From assembly GCF_019264355.1 (NCBI RefSeq), contig NZ_JAHVAH010000001.1:2135990-2199989 (forward strand): a stretch of 64,000 nucleotides of DNA. The letters are read 5' to 3'. Both the position numbers and the translations under genes were made by a program. Below the pieces are notes generated by a model that saw nothing but the letters and a program-made list of their open reading frames with translations, searched no databases and was not told the origin of the DNA. Positions 1-9,000 of the stretch are shown here, piece after piece (position 1 is the stretch's first letter; each line of letters opens with the position of its first letter). The DNA is from Sphingomicrobium clamense. Lineage in GTDB: Bacteria; Pseudomonadota; Alphaproteobacteria; Sphingomonadales; Sphingomonadaceae.

Positions 1-1749
1 GACTTCGCGACGTAGCATGCGTGCCTCGTGCACGCGTCCGCGCGTGGTCAGCTTGAACCCGCGGCCGTTGGTCTTGACCTGAACGATGCGACGCCGGTCG
101 TCGCACTCGGCGACCAGCAGCGACTGGCCGGGAAAATAGTCGGCGACCACGTCGATCTCTTCATCGCCGATCCCGACGACAGTGCCGCCGTCATAGGGAT
201 CGACCGTGACATCGTGCCGCTCGCCATCGAGGTAGACGGCTTGCTCCATTGACGGGAATGCCGGTTCGCCCAACTGCCCATCGATCAGCGCCATGCGCGT
301 TTCCTGCGTCATCGCCACCACGGCGGCCAGTGCGACAAGATCGGTCCGCAACACATCATCGGTCGGCGCACCCTCGAACCCTTCCGGATACTCCTCGGCG
401 ATAAAGCCGGTCGTGAGCTCGCCCGAACGGAAACGCTCGTGCTGAAGCAGTGCCGAGAGGAAGTCGACATTGTCCGACAGGCCTTCGATCTCGAACGCGT
501 CGAGCGCCTCGACCGCCAGGTCGATCGCTTCCTCACGGCTGTCGCCATGGGTGATCAGCTTGGCGATCATCGGGTCGTAGAACATCGACACTTCGCCGCC
601 CTCGGCGACGCCGTCATCGACCCGCACCACGCCATCCTCGTCGCGCTGCTCCAGCGGCGGGGAGTAGGTGGTCAGGCGCCCCGTCGAAGGCAGGAAACCG
701 CGATAGGGATCCTCGGCATAGACGCGCGCTTCGATTGCCCAGCCGTCATGGGCAATGTCGTCCTGCTTGAATGGCAGCTTCTCGCCATAAGCGACGCGGA
801 TCATCTGCTCGACCAGGTCGACACCGGTGATTTCTTCGGTAACCGGGTGTTCGACCTGCAGGCGAGTATTCATCTCGAGGAAGTAGAAGCTGTCGCCGGT
901 CTTGTCCTTGCCGGACACGATCAGCTCCACCGTCCCGGCCGAGTGATAGTCGACCGCGCGTGCCAGCGCGACGGCCTGTTCGCCCATCTTCTTGCGCATT
1001 TCGGGCGTGACGAAGGGCGAAGGCGCTTCCTCGATCACCTTCTGGTGGCGGCGCTGGATCGAGCATTCGCGCTCGCCCAGATAGACAATGTTGCCGTGCT
1101 TGTCGCCGAGCACCTGAATCTCGATGTGGCGCGGCTCTTCGATGAACTTCTCGATAAAGACACGGTCGTCACCGAACGAGTTGAGCCCCTCGCGCTTGGT
1201 CGCCTCGAAGCCTTCGCGCACGTCCTTCTCGCTATAGGCAAGCCGCATGCCCTTACCGCCGCCGCCGGCCGACGCCTTCATCATGACGGGGTAGCCGATA
1301 TCGTTTGCGATTTTCACCGCCTCGTCCGTATCTGCGATCTCGCCGAGATAGCCGGGCACCACGTTGACGCCTGCTTCCTTGGCCAGCTTCTTGGATTCGA
1401 TCTTGTCGCCCATCGCCGCGATCGCGGGCGCGGGCGGGCCGATGAAGGCGATACCGGCCTTGTCGAGCGCTTCGACGAAGGACGCGCGTTCGGACAGGAA
1501 GCCGTAACCCGGATGCACCGCCTCGGCGCCCGTTTCCTTGCACGCGGCGATGATCTTGTCGGCGACGAGGTAGCTCTCCGCCGCTGCCGCAGGCCCGATG
1601 TTGATCGCTTCGTCCGCCATCTGGACGTGCGGCGCCTTGGCATCGGCATCCGAATAGACCGCGACCGTCGCGATCCCCATTTTCTTCGCGCTGCGCATGA
1701 CGCGGCAGGCGATTTCCCCGCGATTGGCGATCAGGATCTTCTTGAACAT
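1..1749 (-). CDS. pccA: Propionyl-CoA carboxylase, biotin-carboxylase (alpha) subunit, 3' end outside window
   Basis: Carboxylates biotin with ATP and bicarbonate so that the beta subunit can convert propionyl-CoA to methylmalonyl-CoA in the cytoplasm. 583 codons are visible and the frame stays open at the left edge; the family is usually about 660-670 residues, so the biotinyl domain with its AMKM lysine should lie outside. Seen: N-terminal MFKKILIANRGEIACRV, the ATP-grasp glycine loop AGGGGKGM at residues 161-168, and the MNTRLQVEHPV active-site motif near residue 290. The start ATG at 1749 has a GGAG 5 bases upstream. An intrinsic terminator sits only about a dozen bases upstream of the ribosome binding site. 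The beta subunit is encoded separately at 12237-13769. The distinction from acetyl- or methylcrotonyl-CoA carboxylase rests on the neighbouring epimerase and mutase. Confidence 0.93.
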   Translation of the reverse strand, partial: MFKKILIANRGEIACRVMRSAKKMGIATVAVYSDADAKAPHVQMADEAINIGPAAAAESYLVADKIIAACKETGAEAVHPGYGFLSERASFVEALDKAGIAFIGPPAPAIAAMGDKIESKKLAKEAGVNVVPGYLGEIADTDEAVKIANDIGYPVMMKASAGGGGKGMRLAYSEKDVREGFEATKREGLNSFGDDRVFIEKFIEEPRHIEIQVLGDKHGNIVYLGERECSIQRRHQKVIEEAPSPFVTPEMRKKMGEQAVALARAVDYHSAGTVELIVSGKDKTGDSFYFLEMNTRLQVEHPVTEEITGVDLVEQMIRVAYGEKLPFKQDDIAHDGWAIEARVYAEDPYRGFLPSTGRLTTYSPPLEQRDEDGVVRVDDGVAEGGEVSMFYDPMIAKLITHGDSREEAIDLAVEALDAFEIEGLSDNVDFLSALLQHERFRSGELTTGFIAEEYPEGFEGAPTDDVLRTDLVALAAVVAMTQETRMALIDGQLGEPAFPSMEQAVYLDGERHDVTVDPYDGGTVVGIGDEEIDVVADYFPGQSLLVAECDDRRRIVQVKTNGRGFKLTTRGRVHEARMLRREV

Positions 1750-1767
1750 GCAAACTCCGCAAAAACA

Positions 1768-1804
1768 TGGGGCGGCACAGGCCTCAAGCGCCTATGCCGC
1801 CCCA
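1768..1804 (-). terminator. Intrinsic terminator directly upstream of pccA
   Basis: A perfect 10-bp inverted repeat TGGGGCGGCA / TGCCGCCCCA encloses a second inverted AGGC/GCCT. On the minus strand the stem is followed by TGTTTTTG, a five-T tract at 1765-1761. It lies 24 bases after the stop of the 1829-2269 gene, so it can end that transcript. It also lies between that gene and pccA, with the pccA ribosome binding site starting right after the T tract. Confidence 0.8.
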
Positions 1805-1828
1805 TACGACTTTCATCAAGTCGCCGGA

Positions 1829-2269
1829 CTATTCGTTCCGGTCGATATGGCCGAGGCCCCCCGTCCAGTCGGTCTGCGCGTCGGCATAGCGCTTGCGCAT
1901 CTTGGCGAGTTCCTCCTCGCTTCCGACCAGCTTGACGAGTTCGGCGTCGATCTTCTCTGCCATGGGATTTTCAGCCCAGCTCATCATGTCGGGTCCGCCT
2001 GGCATATGGTTGATGACGATCATCTCCCAGCGCCCGGTGTTCATGTGGTAATATTTGGGCGGGACCATGCCGGCCGCCTTGTAGGCAGGGATGAGATAAT
2101 TCTCCTGCCACTCCTCGACCCATTCCCGCTCGTCGGGGTTATAGTTGACATAGCTCACATAATACCAATCGAGCGGCGCTCGCTCGATCGTGGCATCCTG
2201 AGCCGAGACAGGAGACGCGCACGCAACAGCACTCATCGCCGCGAGCGCGGCGAAGCCAATGATTTTCAT
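1829..2269 (-). CDS. Secreted or periplasmic protein of unknown function
   Basis: A 146-residue protein with a clear signal peptide: MKIIGFAALAAMSAVACASP followed by VSAQDA, which suggests signal peptidase I cleavage after AQ or SA. A Cys at residue 17 makes a lipoprotein possible, but the context is not a typical lipobox. The mature part is rich in Trp and Tyr (DWYYVSYVNYNPDEREW) and has acidic helices at the C-terminus. The length and pattern resemble small dimeric alpha-beta barrel proteins of the NIPSNAP/Dabb type, but this is a guess and I do not recognise the family. The start ATG has GGGGAGAA just upstream. It is followed by the terminator at 1768-1804. Confidence 0.7.
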   Translation of the reverse strand: MKIIGFAALAAMSAVACASPVSAQDATIERAPLDWYYVSYVNYNPDEREWVEEWQENYLIPAYKAAGMVPPKYYHMNTGRWEMIVINHMPGGPDMMSWAENPMAEKIDAELVKLVGSEEELAKMRKRYADAQTDWTGGLGHIDRNE

Positions 2270-2342
2270 TGTTGTTCTCCCCTATTGAAGGACTCGGGAA
2301 CTAGCAGAAAACTCCGGATAAGTGGAGTCTGGTTAACACAGG

Positions 2343-4352
2343 TTATTCCGTACGCTCCTCGCGAAGGTTTTCCGCAATCAAATGCTGCGAAAATGTCGGA
2401 AGAGCATCAAAATCATACCAGGGGATCAAACGAGCTTGGCAACTCTCAATCTCTAGAGAGCCATCATCGTAACGCTCTATGTCGAGCGCGGCGGTTCCGC
2501 CCTCTTCAAGATTGATGGCAAGTCGTGGACTGACGACCGGCTGCACCCCGTAATATGGGGCGCCCTGCCAACCTTCGCGCACGAGCGCGCTCCGGGCGGA
2601 TCGACTCCTTTCCTTCGCGACAATGACAGGCCGGAGACTCTTTTCGATCCGCATGGTGATGCCGAGATCGACCATCCCGGCGCCGCCTGCACGTACATGA
2701 AGTGTCCATTTCCTATCTCCCATGCGAGAGATCTCGCAATTGGCAGGTCCTTCCGACACGTCCTCGCCGTCTCGGCTGACCCACAAGATATGCTGGCTCC
2801 CCCGAGCCACCGGTCGATAGTTTTTCGCAAGCGCTCGGAAAAATGGCCAGTTCGCCCGCATAGCCCAGTCGCCCCATGCGTTGTAACTGGGAGAAATGAT
2901 CGTGACCGCGGAGACCTTGCGTTCCGCTACCACCGACACGTACTCGTCGCGAGCCTTGCTTCCGAGCGCATGGATGATCGACCCGTAGGGCGTCGGCGTG
3001 CGCTCATTTCCAGTGATGATATTCATCTGGGACGTGTAAGTGGACAGGAGCGATGGCCCACTACTGCGGTCGATATCAAGACGGCGCATAATTCGAGCGA
3101 ACGCGTCCATCTCCTCGGCAATCTGCCGCTCGACATGAAATCCGAGGGCGTCCACGAATGGCTCATCGGCCCTGTTCTCGATCAGCTTTTGTGTCACTCG
3201 TGACTGGACCGCCACGACCGCACCCATCAGCGCGATCGTCCCGATCACCGATGCCGATAGGAGAACGTCTTTGTATCGCTTGAGGGCGCGGAAGATCTGC
3301 GGCCCAAAAACGATGAATGGCGATGCCCAAGCGACCATGACGATACTGTAGAAATACGATGGATAAACGTGGCCCCCGAGTTGGGGCAGGAGCGCCATTC
3401 CCAAGGAAGCTGTGGCCACAAAAAGATAAGACGATAAACGGGCAGGTGCGCCACGGCCTCGAAGACGTCGCACCACGGCGACTAGGATGCCGATGAGCAA
3501 AATGAGAAGTGACAGCCTCTGAAACGCGGTCATCGGCGAGATAAGGTGCCAGAGATCAGACGCGCTCAATAATCGATCTTCTCTGCCCCACTGACCGAAG
3601 TACCAGATCTGCTCGGAAGGCACCGAGACGAAATTATAACGGAGCCAGGCCAGGGGTTCACCGCGAGTGACAATTAGCAGACTAAGGGTCGCCGTCAGAA
3701 ACGCCGTGCCTAATATCGAAAAGAGCGTGACCGCCATGCGGCGCCAATCTCGCAGATGGCAAAGTACGGCAGCGCCAAGCAGCGCCAGCAGGACTGGAAT
3801 GCCGGAATCGTTCGACCACAGTAGGCCGAAGCCAGCGACCAAGCCCATCGCCGCTCCCGACTTTGATGCGCTCCCCAACAGGCTTTGACGCAACGCAGGA
3901 AGAACGACTGGAAGCATCAGAAGTGGTAGCGCCCACCGTAAAGGACGAAGCGAGACTCCTGGATCAATCAGCTGCTCCGCGCCAAAGAGATGAAGCAGGA
4001 TCAGTGCCGCCGCGACCAAGGCCCATCGCAGGACAGCGCCCGGCCACCGTGCGAGCCGAGTAAGCCCCCAAATCGAGATGAGATGACCGGCAGCGATGAC
4101 GGCTCCCGCTGCCACTGTGGAAGCCCAGACATTAGAGCCCAGCACCACAAAAAATGGGACCAGCACCAAGAGCGATGTCACGCCAAGATATGAGTGAAAA
4201 TCGTGGCCCAGCTGGGCGCCACTCGAAAAATTCTGCAACGCAAACCACGTCTGCATCGCACCATCGAGCGAGGCCAATGGATGTGCGTAGCGCAGGACAA
4301 GCGAGTCGATGACGATCATGGCGACCGCAAAAACCAGCGTCGCGCCCATCAT
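2343..4352 (-). CDS. Large polytopic membrane protein with C-terminal extracytoplasmic domain
   Basis: About 669 residues from the ATG at 4352. The frame is open further upstream, so GTG 4367, TTG 4400 or TTG 4418 are alternative starts. The first 400 or so residues hold roughly ten hydrophobic segments (for example TMMGATLVFAVAMIVIDSLV and a run near FVATASLGMALL). The last 270 are soluble and mixed alpha/beta. That layout resembles GT-C-fold glycosyltransferases or other envelope polysaccharide proteins, but no diagnostic motif was found and the function is unknown. The DNA is visibly AT-richer than both neighbours and uses codons such as AAA, ATA and CTC/TCT more freely, which suggests horizontal acquisition. 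It lies immediately downstream of the mutase gene. Confidence 0.75.
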   Translation of the reverse strand: MMGATLVFAVAMIVIDSLVLRYAHPLASLDGAMQTWFALQNFSSGAQLGHDFHSYLGVTSLLVLVPFFVVLGSNVWASTVAAGAVIAAGHLISIWGLTRLARWPGAVLRWALVAAALILLHLFGAEQLIDPGVSLRPLRWALPLLMLPVVLPALRQSLLGSASKSGAAMGLVAGFGLLWSNDSGIPVLLALLGAAVLCHLRDWRRMAVTLFSILGTAFLTATLSLLIVTRGEPLAWLRYNFVSVPSEQIWYFGQWGREDRLLSASDLWHLISPMTAFQRLSLLILLIGILVAVVRRLRGRGAPARLSSYLFVATASLGMALLPQLGGHVYPSYFYSIVMVAWASPFIVFGPQIFRALKRYKDVLLSASVIGTIALMGAVVAVQSRVTQKLIENRADEPFVDALGFHVERQIAEEMDAFARIMRRLDIDRSSGPSLLSTYTSQMNIITGNERTPTPYGSIIHALGSKARDEYVSVVAERKVSAVTIISPSYNAWGDWAMRANWPFFRALAKNYRPVARGSQHILWVSRDGEDVSEGPANCEISRMGDRKWTLHVRAGGAGMVDLGITMRIEKSLRPVIVAKERSRSARSALVREGWQGAPYYGVQPVVSPRLAINLEEGGTAALDIERYDDGSLEIESCQARLIPWYDFDALPTFSQHLIAENLREERTE

Positions 4353-4425
4353 CGTCCGCGCGACCACCTGCGTAGGAATATCGATCCCGAAGAATCTCAA
4401 GTGAATTCGAGCACGCAATACGTGC

Positions 4426-6561
4426 TCACTCCGCCGCCTCGTCCTTGGGCGGCTTGTTGTGGCCGAGCAGGCGCAGTACCTCTTCCGCGGCATCGGCGAG
4501 GTTGGTGCCTGGACCGAAGATGGCCTGCACGCCCGCCTGGCGCAGATAGTCGTAATCCTGCGGCGGGATGACGCCGCCGGCAACGACCTTAATATCGCTG
4601 CGCCCCATCGACTTGAGATGACCGATCAGCTCGGGGATCAGCGTCTTGTGCCCTGCGGCGAGACTCGACGCGCCGACCACGTCGACGTCCTCCTCGACCG
4701 CCATTTCCGCCGCTTCGAGCGGGGTCTGGAAGAGCGGGCCGGCGACGATATCGAAGCCGAGATCGCCGAAGGCGGAGCTCACCAGATTGGCCCCGCGATC
4801 GTGTCCGTCCTGCCCCATCTTGGCGACGAACATCTTGGGCGCGCGGCCCATGCGGCTGGCGACGGACTTGGTGCCTTCGACGACCGACAACCATTCATCA
4901 TCGTCGCGCTGGCCATAGATGCCCGAGACCGGTTGCGGCCGCGTATCGTAGCGTCCGAACGCTTTTTCCAGCGCGTAGCTGATCTCGCCCAGCGTCGCGC
5001 GCGCCCGCGCCGCGCGCACCGACAGGCGCAGGAGGTTCTCGTTGCCGCGCGCGCCCTCTTCGAGCGCGGCCAGCGCAGCCTGCACTTCGTCCTCGTCACG
5101 CTCGGCCTTGACCCGCTCGATCCGCTCGATCTGGCTGCGGCGTACCTTGGCATTGTCGATCTCGAGAATCTCGATTTCGGGCTCGTCCTTCAGCCGATAA
5201 CGATTGACGCCGACGATGACCGTCTCGCCCGTGTCGACCTTGGCCGCGCGCTCGGCAGCGGCTTCCTCGATCCGCGCCTTGGGCAGCCCCTCGGCCACCG
5301 CCTTGGTCATGCCGCCATGCTCCTCGACCTCGCCGATCAGCTTGCGCGCGCGCTCGACCAGTTCGTTGGTGAGGTTCTCGATATAATAGCTTCCGCCCAG
5401 CGGGTCGGCGACCGCGGTGATCCCGCTTTCCTCGGCCAGGATCAGCTGCGTGTTGCGCGCGATCCGCGCCGAGAAATCGGTCGGCAACGCAATCGCCTCG
5501 TCGAAACTGTTGGTATGCAGGCTCTGCGCCCCGCCCAGCGTGGCGGCCATTGCCTCGATCGTGGTTCGGATCACGTTGTTGTATGGGTCCTGCTCGGTCA
5601 GCGACACGCCCGACGTCTGGCAATGCGTGCGCAATAGCTTGGACTTTTCCGACCTCGCGCCCAGATCCGTCATGATCTGCGCCCACAAGGTCCGCGCGGC
5701 GCGCAGCTTCGCGATCTCCATGAAGAAATTCATGCCGATGCCGAAGAAGAAGCTGAGGCGCGGCGCGAAACTGTCGAGGTCCATGCCCGCATCCATCGCG
5801 GTGCGCGCATATTCGAGCCCGTCGGCGAGCGTGTAGGCGAGCTCCTGCACCGCCGTCGCCCCCGCCTCGTGCATGTGATAGCCCGAAATGGAGATCGAGT
5901 TGAACCGCGGCATCTCTTCCGCCGTATAGCCGATGATGTCGCTGACAATCCGCATGCTCGGCGCGGGCGGATAAATATAGGTGTTGCGGACCGCGAACTC
6001 CTTGAGGATGTCGTTCTGGATCGTGCCCGAGAGCTGGGCGTGGTCGACCCCCTGCTCCTCGCCCGCGACGATATAGAAGGCCATCACCGGCAGCACCGCG
6101 CCGTTCATCGTCATCGACACGCTCATCTGGTCGAGCGGAATGCCGTCGAACAGCAGCTTCATGTCCTCGACCGTGTCGATCGCGACGCCCGCCTTGCCGA
6201 CATCGCCCTCGACGCGCGGATGGTCGCTGTCATAGCCGCGATGGGTGGCGAGATCGAAGGCCACCGACAGGCCCTTCTGCCCCGCCTCGAGATTGCGCCG
6301 ATAGAAAGCGTTCGATTCCTCGGCGGTCGAGAAGCCCGCATATTGCCGGATCGTCCAGGGACGCCCCGCATACATCGTCGCATAAGGGCCGCGCGTATAG
6401 GGCGGCAGGCCGGGATAGCCGGGGTCGATCCCCTCGGCATCCTCGGGCCCGTAGACGTTCTGCAGGGTAATCCCTTCGGGCGTCGTGACCTTCAGGTCCT
6501 TCCCCCGCGCTTCCTTCTCGGCCTTGGTTTCCCAGTCGCTGCGTGTCGGCTTGTCAGTCAT
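4426..6561 (-). CDS. scpA: Methylmalonyl-CoA mutase
   Basis: Converts (R)-methylmalonyl-CoA to succinyl-CoA using adenosylcobalamin. The 711-residue protein carries both parts of the family: the N-terminal TIM-barrel substrate domain ([18 protein letters not shown], then [19 protein letters not shown]) and the C-terminal cobalamin domain with the DxHxxG motif (GQDGHDRG, His587 as the lower cobalt ligand). ATG 6561 ([20 protein letters not shown]) is chosen because the open frame upstream to 6597 reads as non-family sequence. Works with the carboxylase subunits and epimerase of this window. I see no MeaB/ArgK GTPase or small mutase subunit here. The alternative mutases (Icm, Ecm) are disfavoured by the single-chain layout and the neighbours. 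Confidence 0.95.
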   Translation of the reverse strand: MTDKPTRSDWETKAEKEARGKDLKVTTPEGITLQNVYGPEDAEGIDPGYPGLPPYTRGPYATMYAGRPWTIRQYAGFSTAEESNAFYRRNLEAGQKGLSVAFDLATHRGYDSDHPRVEGDVGKAGVAIDTVEDMKLLFDGIPLDQMSVSMTMNGAVLPVMAFYIVAGEEQGVDHAQLSGTIQNDILKEFAVRNTYIYPPAPSMRIVSDIIGYTAEEMPRFNSISISGYHMHEAGATAVQELAYTLADGLEYARTAMDAGMDLDSFAPRLSFFFGIGMNFFMEIAKLRAARTLWAQIMTDLGARSEKSKLLRTHCQTSGVSLTEQDPYNNVIRTTIEAMAATLGGAQSLHTNSFDEAIALPTDFSARIARNTQLILAEESGITAVADPLGGSYYIENLTNELVERARKLIGEVEEHGGMTKAVAEGLPKARIEEAAAERAAKVDTGETVIVGVNRYRLKDEPEIEILEIDNAKVRRSQIERIERVKAERDEDEVQAALAALEEGARGNENLLRLSVRAARARATLGEISYALEKAFGRYDTRPQPVSGIYGQRDDDEWLSVVEGTKSVASRMGRAPKMFVAKMGQDGHDRGANLVSSAFGDLGFDIVAGPLFQTPLEAAEMAVEEDVDVVGASSLAAGHKTLIPELIGHLKSMGRSDIKVVAGGVIPPQDYDYLRQAGVQAIFGPGTNLADAAEEVLRLLGHNKPPKDEAAE

Positions 6562-6600
6562 GGCGGCGCTGTTAGCGCGGCAGCACCGCCATGCCAATCG

Positions 6601-8088
6601 TCAGTCGACCCGGGTGAAGCCGACTCCCGAATAGGTTACGCTCGTGACCCGCCCGTCTTCGGCGCGCTCGAACGCCATCGACTCGGGTTCGGGATCGGTC
6701 GCCAGCGTCGCGCAGAACAGGTCGACTTTCGCCGGCCTTGTCTCGATCGCCATCCCGTTGAGCCGCGCAGTGAGCGCGCCTTCGCCGATGCTCACCACCA
6801 TGGTGCCGGCCGCCGGGTGCGTGTAGCGCCCGCTATAGGCCGACAAGGCTTCGACGCTCGGCTGCCAGGCCCAACCGCCCCAGCGCTCGTCGTCCCAGAC
6901 GCCGTCATAATATTCCTGGCGACGCTCCTTCAGCGTCTGCACCCGCTCGGCATAGGCCTTCTTGAACGCGTCGATGGTCGGAAGCTCCGCCTCTCCATCG
7001 GCATAGACGGTCAAGAATGTTTCCATCATCTGCTCGGACAGGCCGCCCGTCATCGCGTCGCTGTTGAACATGATGGCAAAGCCGACGCCCTCCTCGGGCA
7101 GCACGAGCATCTGGCTCCGCATTCCGGTGTAGCCGCCGCCATGGCCGAGCACCGTCATCCCGAATGCCTCGCACCGTCGCCAGCCGAATGCGTAGCCCGT
7201 GCACGTCATCGGACCGCCGCTCATCTCGATCGGCACTTGCGACGCCTGCGCCTTGTCGATCACGTCCTGCGGAATCGCGCTGGCATCGCCGGCGTTGGCC
7301 AGCAGCCAGCGCGCCATGTCGTCGGCGGAGATGACCAGCCCCCCCGCCGCATGCATGATCGCATCGGTCTTGGGCGCGAACGTTTTCGGGCCGTCGATGC
7401 GCACTTCATGGCTGTGGCTGACCTCGGGAAAGTCGCTCGTGCGTGCGCTCGTATGGGTCATGCCGAGCGGATCGAAGACGACGTCGTCGATCCAGGCGCG
7501 CCACGACTTGCCGGTCTTCGCCTCGAGCGCGGCGGCGTAGAGAAGATAGCCGAGATTGTCGTAGCGAAACGCCTCGCCATTGGCCTCGCCCGCTGCGTTG
7601 ACGATCGCCGGATAGTCCTTGATCGGGACGAGGTCGGTATAGGCGGTGCGGATGTTGAGCGCCGGCGCGCGAAACCCCAGCTGGTGCGTCAACGCATCGC
7701 GCATGGTCAGCGCATCGAAGTCGATCCCCTCGACCTTCATCTCCGGAAACAGCTCGCCGATCGTCGTGTCGAGCGGCATCACCCCCATCTCGTCCAGCCG
7801 GACCGCCATCAGCCCGACGAACGCCTTGGTCATCGAGGCGATGTAGAATGGCGTCTCGCCATCCGCTGCCACGCCACCCTCGGCACGCGTGCTCCCGATC
7901 ACGTCGACGATCGGCGCCTCGCCCCGCTTGACCATGACCAGTGCCCGACCCGGATATTCACCCAGCGCGTCGACCGCATGCAGCCGTTCCTCGACCGCCT
8001 GCACCGCTCGCGCAAATCGTTCGTTCTGCTGGGCCGCTGCAGGCGTTGCTGCCGCTAACATCGCCATTGCTCCCATCATCATACGCAT
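6601..8088 (-). CDS. Serine hydrolase, class C beta-lactamase / esterase family
   Basis: A 495-residue secreted protein. The signal peptide ends at ATPAAAQQ (about residue 20). It has the class C beta-lactamase-like catalytic layout: SMTK with Ser85 as nucleophile and the Lys three residues on, a YDN in place of YxN (FRYDNLGYLLYAAALEAKTG), and HGGGYTGMRS in place of the KTG box. The C-terminal 120 residues form an extra lipocalin-like or DUF3471-type beta domain. Such proteins are usually periplasmic peptidases or esterases rather than antibiotic-resistance enzymes, and the substrate cannot be told from sequence. It lies 39 bases upstream of the mutase start on the same strand. Confidence 0.88.
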   Translation of the reverse strand: MRMMMGAMAMLAAATPAAAQQNERFARAVQAVEERLHAVDALGEYPGRALVMVKRGEAPIVDVIGSTRAEGGVAADGETPFYIASMTKAFVGLMAVRLDEMGVMPLDTTIGELFPEMKVEGIDFDALTMRDALTHQLGFRAPALNIRTAYTDLVPIKDYPAIVNAAGEANGEAFRYDNLGYLLYAAALEAKTGKSWRAWIDDVVFDPLGMTHTSARTSDFPEVSHSHEVRIDGPKTFAPKTDAIMHAAGGLVISADDMARWLLANAGDASAIPQDVIDKAQASQVPIEMSGGPMTCTGYAFGWRRCEAFGMTVLGHGGGYTGMRSQMLVLPEEGVGFAIMFNSDAMTGGLSEQMMETFLTVYADGEAELPTIDAFKKAYAERVQTLKERRQEYYDGVWDDERWGGWAWQPSVEALSAYSGRYTHPAAGTMVVSIGEGALTARLNGMAIETRPAKVDLFCATLATDPEPESMAFERAEDGRVTSVTYSGVGFTRVD

Positions 8089-8156
8089 GCTCGTCCTCCA
8101 TCATGTCGGAGCGGCCTAGCGGCCCCATCGCTTGATGGATTGAACGCAGGTAACGC

Positions 8157-8918
8157 TCAGGAAGACAGCAGCCGCCTGAGACGACCCGGCGCCATGCCCG
8201 AAAGGGTCTTCGCAGTGCGCGTCAGGTGCGCCTGGTCGGCAAAACCCGCCCCGGCCGCAGCGGCCACGGGTGTCTCGCCGTCCTCGATCAGCAAGCGCAC
8301 CGCCCGCCCGGCCTTGCAGTGCAGGCGATAGCGACTGGGGCTGATCCCCAGATGCCGCTGGAAGGCTCGCGAGAGCTGCACGCGATGAATGCCATGCTGG
8401 CGCGCCACTTCCCCGACCTCGGCGAGCGGGTCGTCGGCAAAATGCTCGGCGACATGGCGTAGCCATAGCGGCGTGCGGCGCAGCGGCTCCCGCTCGACTC
8501 CCATCGCCCCGACAAGGTCGCTCACCGCCTCCTCCGCCGCGATGCAGCCATCGAACATCAACTGCATCGTGCGCCCGATCTCGGCCTCGCTGCGCGTGAA
8601 CGGCATGAAGTCCAGTCCAGGATCGACATCGTTGCGGTAATTGATCGACAGGATCAGCGCGCCGTCGCGCCCGAAGCGACAGGCATGGCGCGCGCCCGCC
8701 GGCTTGTATCCATGGACGCAGCCCGTCGGCTCCCCGTCGCCGCCATCCGCCTGCTCCTCGAACCCGCCAGTAAGCATGAAGGTCAGCTGCGCGCGGCGAT
8801 GCTCGTGTCGCGGGTGCTGGACGCCGGCGGCATAATAGACGAGCCCCGCCTCATAGGCGTCGGTCCGCTCAACGACGCGCCAGCGCGATCCGTCGGGGGC
8901 GGTGTGTAGCGGCTCCAT
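8157..8918 (-). CDS. AraC-family transcriptional regulator
   Basis: 253 residues from the ATG at 8918; an in-frame ATG at 9002 would add 28 residues and overlap the divergent start. An N-terminal cupin-like sensor domain (HPRHEHRRAQLTFMLTGGFEE) is followed by two helix-turn-helix motifs in the last 100 residues (VARQHGIHRVQLSRAFQRHL and AAGAGFADQAHLTRTAKTL). It is transcribed away from the hydrolase-P450 pair at 9001-11528, so those genes are the natural candidate targets (inference). The effector is unknown. Confidence 0.88.
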   Translation of the reverse strand: MEPLHTAPDGSRWRVVERTDAYEAGLVYYAAGVQHPRHEHRRAQLTFMLTGGFEEQADGGDGEPTGCVHGYKPAGARHACRFGRDGALILSINYRNDVDPGLDFMPFTRSEAEIGRTMQLMFDGCIAAEEAVSDLVGAMGVEREPLRRTPLWLRHVAEHFADDPLAEVGEVARQHGIHRVQLSRAFQRHLGISPSRYRLHCKAGRAVRLLIEDGETPVAAAAGAGFADQAHLTRTAKTLSGMAPGRLRRLLSS

Positions 8919-9000
8919 TCCGACTGTATCACATGAATAATACGCCTTGCGCAAGAGCGACGCTTGCTCCGCTTTCGCTTTTCGCCCATCACTCGCGGCC

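Noticed and set aside
439..1935. Long open frame on the plus strand across pccA (and similar ones opposite the mutase, pccB, pyk and adhesin genes)
   Set aside because: High GC keeps antisense frames open. The protein read is rich in Arg, His and Asp without any family motif, while the minus-strand frame encodes an unmistakable enzyme.
4352..4583. N-terminal extension of the membrane protein to 4583
   Set aside because: This part lies inside the 3' end of the mutase gene, reads as Arg/Ser-rich shadow sequence, and has no hydrophobic or family character.
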